NCBI RefSeq assembly: GCF_022179085.1
Contig: NZ_BPQE01000008.1
Coordinates: 1-64,000 of the forward strand
Length of the DNA stretch: 64,000 nt
Source of the DNA: Methylobacterium aerolatum
Lineage (GTDB): Bacteria; Pseudomonadota; Alphaproteobacteria; Rhizobiales; Beijerinckiaceae
Direction: 5' to 3'
Shown here piece after piece: positions 59,148 to 64,000 of this stretch. Each line of letters starts with the position of its first letter. The first letter of the stretch is position 1. Under the pieces are notes generated by a model. It saw nothing but the letters and a program-made list of their open reading frames with translations, was not told where the DNA came from and searched no databases. The translations under genes and the position numbers were made by a program.

Positions 59148-60608
59148 CTACCCCGCCGCCCGGATCGCGCCCTCGGCCTCGGCCTCGGCCAGCGCCCGGC
59201 CGACCATCAGCAGCGCCGGGCCCTCGAAGCCCGCCGCCTCGACGAGACCGGCGAGGTCGGCGGCGGTGCCGCGCACCACCTCCTGGTTCGGGCGGGTGGC
59301 GTTGAAGACGAGGAGGGCCGGGGTCCGCGGATCGAGGCCCTCGGCCACGGCGCGCTCCAGCAGGGCGCCCAGCGTGCGCTTCGGCATGTAGACCACCGTC
59401 GTCACGCTCGAATCGCCCAGCGCCGCCCAGTTCAGGTCCTCCGGCAGGCCGCCCTTGCGGTCGTGGCCGGTGACGTATTGCAGGCGGCGCGCCGCGTCGC
59501 GGTGGGTGAGGGACAGGCCGAGCGAGGCGGCCGCCCCCTGCGCCGCCGAGACCCCGGGCACCACCGTCACGGGGATGCCCGCGTGGCGGCAGGCGTCGAT
59601 CTCCTCGCCCGCCCGGCCGAAGACCAGCGGGTCGCCCGACTTCAGCCGCACCACCTGCTTGCCGGAGCGGGCGAGCTGCACCATCAGCGCGTTGATGTCG
59701 TCCTGGCGGCAGGAGGGGCCGTGCCCGGTCTTGCCGACGAGCATGGTCCGGGCCTCGCGCCGGGCGTAGTCGAGGATCGCGGGGGCGACGAGGTCGTCGT
59801 AGAGGATCACGTCGGCGTTGCGGAGCGCCCGGAGCGCTTTCAGCGTCAGGAGTTCGGCATCGCCCGGCCCGGCCCCGACGAGGGTCACGGCCCCGCCCTT
59901 CGGCGCCGTCTCGGTCTCGCCGAGGAGTTCGGCGAGGTCGGAGGGAGCGGGTTCCCGGTCGGGCTCGGCGAAGGCGCGCTCGGTGAAGCGTTCCCAGAAG
60001 AACCGCCGGTCGGAGAAGCCGTGGAAGCGGGCCGTGACCTGCTCCCGCCAGTCGCGGGCGGCGCCGACCCAGCGGCTGAACCCGCGCGGCAGCATCGCCT
60101 CGATCCGGGCGCGGATCGTCTGTCCGAAGACCGGCGCGGCGCCCTCCGTCGAGATGCCCACCACCAGCGGTGAGCGGTTGACGATGGCGCCGAACTTCAC
60201 GTCGCAGAGATGCGGCCGGTCCACCGCGTTGACGATGGCGCCCGTGGCCCGGGCGGCGGCCACGAAGGCCACCGCGTCCACCTCGTCCTCCATGGCGCCG
60301 ACGCAGAAGGCCGCGCCCCAGAGGTCGTCGGGCGTCCAAGACCGTTCGTGCAGGGTGACGGCGCCGTCGACGATCTCGCCCGGCACGGCGCGCAGTTCCT
60401 CGGAGGGCTCGGGCGCGTAGACATCGACATGGGCGCCGGCGGCGGCGAGCACCTTCACCTTCCACGGCGCCCCGCCGGAGGAGCCCGCCAGCACCACCCG
60501 CTTGCCGCGCAGGGGCACGAAGACCGGCAGCACGGCGAGCGGTTCGAGGCCGGCCGCGGCGGTCTCGCGGGGGGCGCGCATCGGGCGGGGGGCAGACACG
60601 TCAGTCAC
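59148..60608 (-). CDS. cysG: siroheme synthase, CysG
   Basis: This protein has about 486 residues from the GTG at 60608. The N-terminal domain (about 20-215) is the precorrin-2 dehydrogenase/ferrochelatase (PLRGKRVVLAGSSGGAPWKV, GAIVNAVDRPHLCDVKFGAI). The C-terminal domain (about 230-465) is the uroporphyrinogen-III methyltransferase (VTLVGAGPGDAELLTLKALR, VVRLKSGDPLVFGRAGEEID, YMPKRTLGAL). It makes siroheme for nitrite and sulfite reductases, which fits its place behind nasA. Upstream in-frame sequence belongs to repeat C2. Confidence 0.94.
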   Translation of the reverse strand: MTDVSAPRPMRAPRETAAAGLEPLAVLPVFVPLRGKRVVLAGSSGGAPWKVKVLAAAGAHVDVYAPEPSEELRAVPGEIVDGAVTLHERSWTPDDLWGAAFCVGAMEDEVDAVAFVAAARATGAIVNAVDRPHLCDVKFGAIVNRSPLVVGISTEGAAPVFGQTIRARIEAMLPRGFSRWVGAARDWREQVTARFHGFSDRRFFWERFTERAFAEPDREPAPSDLAELLGETETAPKGGAVTLVGAGPGDAELLTLKALRALRNADVILYDDLVAPAILDYARREARTMLVGKTGHGPSCRQDDINALMVQLARSGKQVVRLKSGDPLVFGRAGEEIDACRHAGIPVTVVPGVSAAQGAAASLGLSLTHRDAARRLQYVTGHDRKGGLPEDLNWAALGDSSVTTVVYMPKRTLGALLERAVAEGLDPRTPALLVFNATRPNQEVVRGTAADLAGLVEAAGFEGPALLMVGRALAEAEAEGAIRAAG

Positions 60609-60641
60609 TGGTCTTTGTCCGAAGCTCCGTCCCTCCCACGA

Positions 60642-60750
60642 CCTCATCCTGAGGTGCTGCGAAGCAGCCTCGAAGAAGGGCTCCAGGGGGCGCTGCGGGC
60701 ACTGGAGGCCTCCGTCGAAGCCCGCTGACGCGGGCACCTCAGGATGAGGT
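60642..60750. repeat. palindromic intergenic repeat family C, copy 2
   Basis: CCTCATCCTGAGGTGCTGCG on the left is mirrored by GCGGGCACCTCAGGATGAGG, with inner CCTCGAAGAAGG and CCTCCGTCGAAG arms. It separates nasA from cysG, both on the minus strand, so it is probably transcribed between them. The other copy is at 40480. Confidence 0.85.
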
Positions 60751-60797
60751 CACGGGATGGACAGCCGTTTTTCTCTGACGCGAAGGTATAGCACCAA

Positions 60798-63452
60798 TCA
60801 CGCCGCTTTTGCGGTCTCCCCGGTGAGCAGCTTGCGGATCTCTGGGATGCACGAGCCGCAATTCGTCCCGGCCTTGCAGGCGGCGCCCACGGCTTCCACG
60901 CTGCCGGCCCCGCCCTGGATCGTGGCGGTGATGACGTCGAGGCCGACGCCGTGGCAGGCGCAGACGGTGGGGCCCGCACCCTCCGTGGCCGCCCGGCCGG
61001 AGAGGAGCGCCCGGCGCTCCGGCGCCTCCGGCTCGGGGGCGGCGAAGAGGGCCTTGGCCGCCTCCCAATCGGGGCGGGCTTCGGTGGGGGCCACCGCGAT
61101 GCTGGCGACAAGGCGCGTGCCGTCGTAGACCGCGCAGCGGTAGCGGCCGCGGGCGTGGTCGGCGTATTCGGCCAACTCGTATCCGCCCGCCTGGACGAGG
61201 CCGCGGAGCGCCAGGGCGACCTCCCGCGAGCCGTCATGGGTGGCGAACTGCACGCCCCAGCCGCCGGGGATGGCGGCCCTGGCCCACCACCAGGCCTCCG
61301 GCATCGGCACCGCCTCGCGGGAGAGGACGAAGCCCCGCGCCCGGTAGGCGACGGCGGCGATGGCGGCGGGCGTCGCCTTCAGCTCCGGCTGGCCCGAGAC
61401 CGGATCGGGCACGCCGCGCGCCAGGGCGCCGACGCGGGCCGCCGAGGCGTAGGTGGCGTTCCAGTGCATCGGCATGAACAGGTGCCCCGGCGCCACCGCA
61501 TCGGTGACCATGACCTCCAACTCGGCGGCGCCGTGGGCCGTCGAGACCCTCGCGATCCCGCCCACGGTGAGGCCATGAAACGCCGCATCCTCGGGGTTGA
61601 CCTCTACGAAGGGCACCGCCCGGTGGGCCGAGAGCCGCTGGCTCTTTCCCGTCCGGGTCATGGTGTGCCAGTGGTCCCGGACCCGGCCGGTGTTGAGCAC
61701 GAAGGGATGCGCGCCGCCCGCCGCCTCGGCGAGGCCGGGTGGCTGCACGGCCACGAACCGCGCCCGGCGGTCGAAGGTGAAGAACCGCCCGTCGGAGAAC
61801 AGGCGCGGCTTCGGCCCGCCGCGCTTCGGCAGCGGCCACTGCACGGGCGAGGCCGCCGCGTAGGCGCCGTCCGAGAGGTCGGCGAGGGCGCCGAGGTCGA
61901 AGTCGCGGGTTCCCCCGTTCTCGAAGGCGGAGAGGGCGGCGTGCTCCCGGAAGACCGCCGCCGCGCTGGGCCACGCGAAGGCCTTCCCGTGTCCGAGGCG
62001 GCGGCCGACCTCGGCCAGCACCGCCCAGTCGGCACGGGCCTCGCCGGGGCTGTCGAGGAAGCGGCGCTGGCGGGAGATGCGCCGCTCGGAATTCGTGACC
62101 GTGCCGTCCTTCTCGCCCCACCCCTGTGCGGGCAGCAGCACGGTGGTCCGCGCCCTGGCTCTGGCGGTGTCGGCATTGGCCATGATGTCGGAGACGATCA
62201 GGAGGTCGAGCCCCTGGATCGCCTCGCGGACGTGGTCGGCGCGGGGCATGGAGACCAGGGGGTTGGTCCCCATGACCCAGAGAGCCTTGATCCTGCCCGC
62301 CCGCACCGCCTCGAACAGGGCCACCGCTTTCATGCCCTCGCCGGTGATGATCCGGGGGGCGTTCCAGTAGCGGCGGACGCGGTCCACCTCCTCGGGGGCG
62401 AAGTGCATGTGGGCGGCGAGCATGTTCGACAGCCCGCCGACCTCCCGCCCGCCCATGGCGTTGGGCTGGCCCGTCAGGGAGAACGGCCCCTGCCCCACCC
62501 CGCCGATCCGGCCGGTGACGAGATGGCAGTTGATGATGGCGTTGCCCTTGTCGGTGCCCTGCATCGACTGGTTCACGCCCATGGAGAAGGCGGTGACGAC
62601 CCGGCGCGTGCGGGCGAACAGGTCGTAGAAGGCGCTGATGGCCTGCGGGGCGAGACCCGTGGCGATGGCGACCGCGGCGAGGTCCGGGGCGATCTGCCGG
62701 GCACGGTCGAGGGCGGTGTCGAGGCCCGCCGTGTGCTCCTCCACGAAGGCCCTGTCCCTGAACCCGTGGTCGGCGAGGTGGACGAGGAGGCCGGAGAACA
62801 GGGCCACGTCGCTGCCGGGCTTCAGCCCGAGGAACATGTCCGCCTCCTGCGCGGTCTGGGTGCGGCGGGGGTCGATCACCACCAAGTGGGTGCCGCGCTT
62901 GGCCTTCGCGTCGGCCATGCGCCGGAACAGGACGGGATGGCACCACGCGGCGTTCGAGCCGACGAGGACGATGAGGTCGGCCTCGTCGAGGTCCTCGTAG
63001 CAGCCGGGCACCGTGTCGGAGCCGAAGGCGCGGCGGTGGGCCGCCACCGCGCTCGACATGCACAGGCGCGAATTGGTCTCCACATGGGGCGTGCCGACGA
63101 AGCCCTTCGCGAGCTTGTTGGCGACGTAATAATCCTCGGTGAGCAACTGGCCGGAGAGGTAGAAAGCGATCGATTCCGGCCCGTGCGCCTCCGCAATCCG
63201 CTGCAATTCGGCGGCGGCGGTGCCGAGCGCCGCGTCCCAGGAGACCCGGGCGCCGTTGAGCGCGGGGTGGAGCAGGCGGTCCTCCAACGACAGGGTCTCG
63301 CCCAGCGCCGCGCCCTTGGAGCAGAGGCGGCCGAAATTCGCGGGATGCTCGGGATCGCCCGCGATGCCCGCGCCGCCCTGCCCGTCCGGCGTCGCGAGCA
63401 CGCCGCAGCCGACGCCGCAATACGGGCAGGTGGTGCGGACCGTGGCGGTCAT
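60798..63452 (-). CDS. nasA: assimilatory nitrate reductase, catalytic subunit
   Basis: This 884-residue molybdoenzyme starts TCPYCGVGCGVLAT; Cys9, Cys12, Cys16 and Cys44 hold a [4Fe-4S] cluster. The Mo-bis-MGD domains follow, with ETNSRLCMSSAVAAHRRAFG (Mo-ligand Cys in LCMSS), SMGVNQSMQGTDKGNAIINC and LNTGRVRDHWHTMTRTGKSQ. The C-terminal 58 residues form a BFD-like [2Fe-2S] domain (Cys831, Cys833, Cys865, Cys868) found in NAD(P)H-linked NasA enzymes. It reduces nitrate to nitrite in the cytoplasm. It lies between cysG and a flavoprotein gene that may supply electrons. Confidence 0.95.
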   Translation of the reverse strand: MTATVRTTCPYCGVGCGVLATPDGQGGAGIAGDPEHPANFGRLCSKGAALGETLSLEDRLLHPALNGARVSWDAALGTAAAELQRIAEAHGPESIAFYLSGQLLTEDYYVANKLAKGFVGTPHVETNSRLCMSSAVAAHRRAFGSDTVPGCYEDLDEADLIVLVGSNAAWCHPVLFRRMADAKAKRGTHLVVIDPRRTQTAQEADMFLGLKPGSDVALFSGLLVHLADHGFRDRAFVEEHTAGLDTALDRARQIAPDLAAVAIATGLAPQAISAFYDLFARTRRVVTAFSMGVNQSMQGTDKGNAIINCHLVTGRIGGVGQGPFSLTGQPNAMGGREVGGLSNMLAAHMHFAPEEVDRVRRYWNAPRIITGEGMKAVALFEAVRAGRIKALWVMGTNPLVSMPRADHVREAIQGLDLLIVSDIMANADTARARARTTVLLPAQGWGEKDGTVTNSERRISRQRRFLDSPGEARADWAVLAEVGRRLGHGKAFAWPSAAAVFREHAALSAFENGGTRDFDLGALADLSDGAYAAASPVQWPLPKRGGPKPRLFSDGRFFTFDRRARFVAVQPPGLAEAAGGAHPFVLNTGRVRDHWHTMTRTGKSQRLSAHRAVPFVEVNPEDAAFHGLTVGGIARVSTAHGAAELEVMVTDAVAPGHLFMPMHWNATYASAARVGALARGVPDPVSGQPELKATPAAIAAVAYRARGFVLSREAVPMPEAWWWARAAIPGGWGVQFATHDGSREVALALRGLVQAGGYELAEYADHARGRYRCAVYDGTRLVASIAVAPTEARPDWEAAKALFAAPEPEAPERRALLSGRAATEGAGPTVCACHGVGLDVITATIQGGAGSVEAVGAACKAGTNCGSCIPEIRKLLTGETAKAA

Positions 63453-63470
63453 GGGGATCCTTCCGGCTGT

Positions 63471-63582
63471 CCCCCTCCCCCTTGCGGGGAGGGGTTAGGG
63501 GTGGGGGTGGTTCAGGAGGCGCCAGTGCGCTTCGTTCTGCGCCACCCCCACCCCCGGCCCCTCCCCGCAAGGGGGAGGGGAG
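63471..63582. repeat. palindromic intergenic repeat family A, copy 4
   Basis: CCCCCTCCCCCTTGCGGGGA and TAGGGGTGGGGGTGGTTC are mirrored by GCGCCACCCCCACCCCCGG and CTCCCCGCAAGGGGGAGGGG. It fills almost the whole gap between the flavoprotein gene and nasA, on their shared strand. Confidence 0.85.
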
Positions 63583-63592
63583 CAGGTCGCGC

Positions 63593-64000
63593 TCAGTACA
63601 CGTCCGCCTGATACCGCCCGGCCTTCTTCAGCGCGGCGAGGTAGGCCACGGCCTCCTCGGCGTTCATCTTGCCGTGCTGGGCGGCGACGTCGATGATCGC
63701 GCGCTCCACGTCCTTAGCCATGCGCTTGGCATCGCCGCAGACATAGAAATGCGCGCCGCCGTCGAGCCACTTCCACAGGTCGGCACCGTTCTCGCGCATC
63801 CGGTCCTGGACGTAGGTCTTCTCCGATCCGTCGCGGGACCATGCCAGCGACAGGCGGGTCAGCACCTTGTCATCCTTCAGCTTGTTCAGCTCGTCCTTGT
63901 AGAAGAAGTCCGACGCCTGCTTCTGGTGGCCGTAGAACAGCCAGTTCCGGCCCGGCGCCTGCGTCGCCGCGCGCTCGCGCAGGAAGGCCCGGAAGGGCGC
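63593..64000 (-). CDS. CysJ-like flavoprotein reductase, C-terminal part (runs off the window)
   Basis: Only the last 135 residues are visible; the frame is open to the window edge. They belong to the NADPH-binding part of the ferredoxin-NADP reductase-like module: GRNWLFYGHQKQASDFFYKD, LSLAWSRDGSEKTYVQDRMR, FYVCGDAKRMAKDVERAI and the ending AGRYQADVY, as in sulfite reductase alpha subunits and related reductases. Next to nasA it probably passes electrons from NADPH to nitrate or nitrite reductase; the N-terminal domains that would decide this lie outside. Confidence 0.88.
   Translation of the reverse strand, partial: APFRAFLRERAATQAPGRNWLFYGHQKQASDFFYKDELNKLKDDKVLTRLSLAWSRDGSEKTYVQDRMRENGADLWKWLDGGAHFYVCGDAKRMAKDVERAIIDVAAQHGKMNAEEAVAYLAALKKAGRYQADVY

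Noticed and set aside
60609-60737. Extended N-terminus for CysG
   Set aside because: The extra residues come from repeat C2; family similarity begins after the GTG at 60608.

Overview
The window is high-GC alphaproteobacterial chromosome. The mix of genes suggests Methylobacteriaceae, probably Methylobacterium or Methylorubrum: an RcGTA-type tail module, a urea ABC transporter beside arginase, assimilatory nitrate reductase with CysG, DUF6481 and DUF2336 proteins, and several families of intergenic palindromes. The genus is an inference from gene content only.

Layout. (1) 1-1.9 kb: three small orphan genes of unknown function, one of them AT-rich. (2) 1.9-22.1 kb: a degraded siphovirus-like prophage. 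Its morphogenesis genes run leftward in the order of the Rhodobacter gene transfer agent: capsid remnant, head-tail connector, head closure, neck or tail terminator, tail tube, tail chaperones, tape measure, DUF2460, DUF2163, NlpC/P60, GTA-TIM host-specificity protein. A DUF2793 protein, a GH19 endolysin, a holin and a coiled-coil membrane protein follow. Terminase, portal, protease and the N-terminal half of the capsid gene are absent; the remnant abuts a tyrosine integrase whose 3' end runs antisense into tRNA-Asn. Two cargo blocks on the opposite strand interrupt the morphogenesis operon. One holds BrnT/BrnA, a DUF2442 protein and a strikingly AT-rich P-loop ATPase (defence candidate); the other holds a BrnT-like toxin with an HTH antitoxin. 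The two tail chaperone frames overlap with no start codon for the second and share a G_GGA_AAA slippery heptamer, so a programmed -1 frameshift is likely.

(3) 22.0-31 kb: tRNA-Asn, tRNA-Cys, then a nitrogen-scavenging region. rocF-ureD is divergent from urtABCDE, and a near-consensus sigma-54 promoter lies before urtA. Arginine can be cut to urea, and urea imported, for a urease whose structural genes lie outside the window. (4) 31-63.5 kb: ordinary chromosome. It holds a two-component system, an acyl-CoA dehydrogenase, GH15, a cold-shock protein, DUF6481, DUF2336 with a lytic transglycosylase, flavin reductase with nitroreductase, a secreted protein, a PRC-barrel protein, YcjX/YcjF, hisN, an AI-2E transporter with an unusual C-terminal extension, pncB, a PNPOx-like protein, Mrp, mobA, two cyclophilins, coaD and thrS. 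(5) 59.1-64 kb: nitrate assimilation, with cysG, nasA carrying a C-terminal BFD-type [2Fe-2S] domain, and the C-terminal end of a CysJ-like flavoprotein that runs off the window.

Four families of palindromic intergenic repeats (called A to D here) are scattered through the chromosomal part, including inside the urt and nas operons, and are not seen in the prophage.
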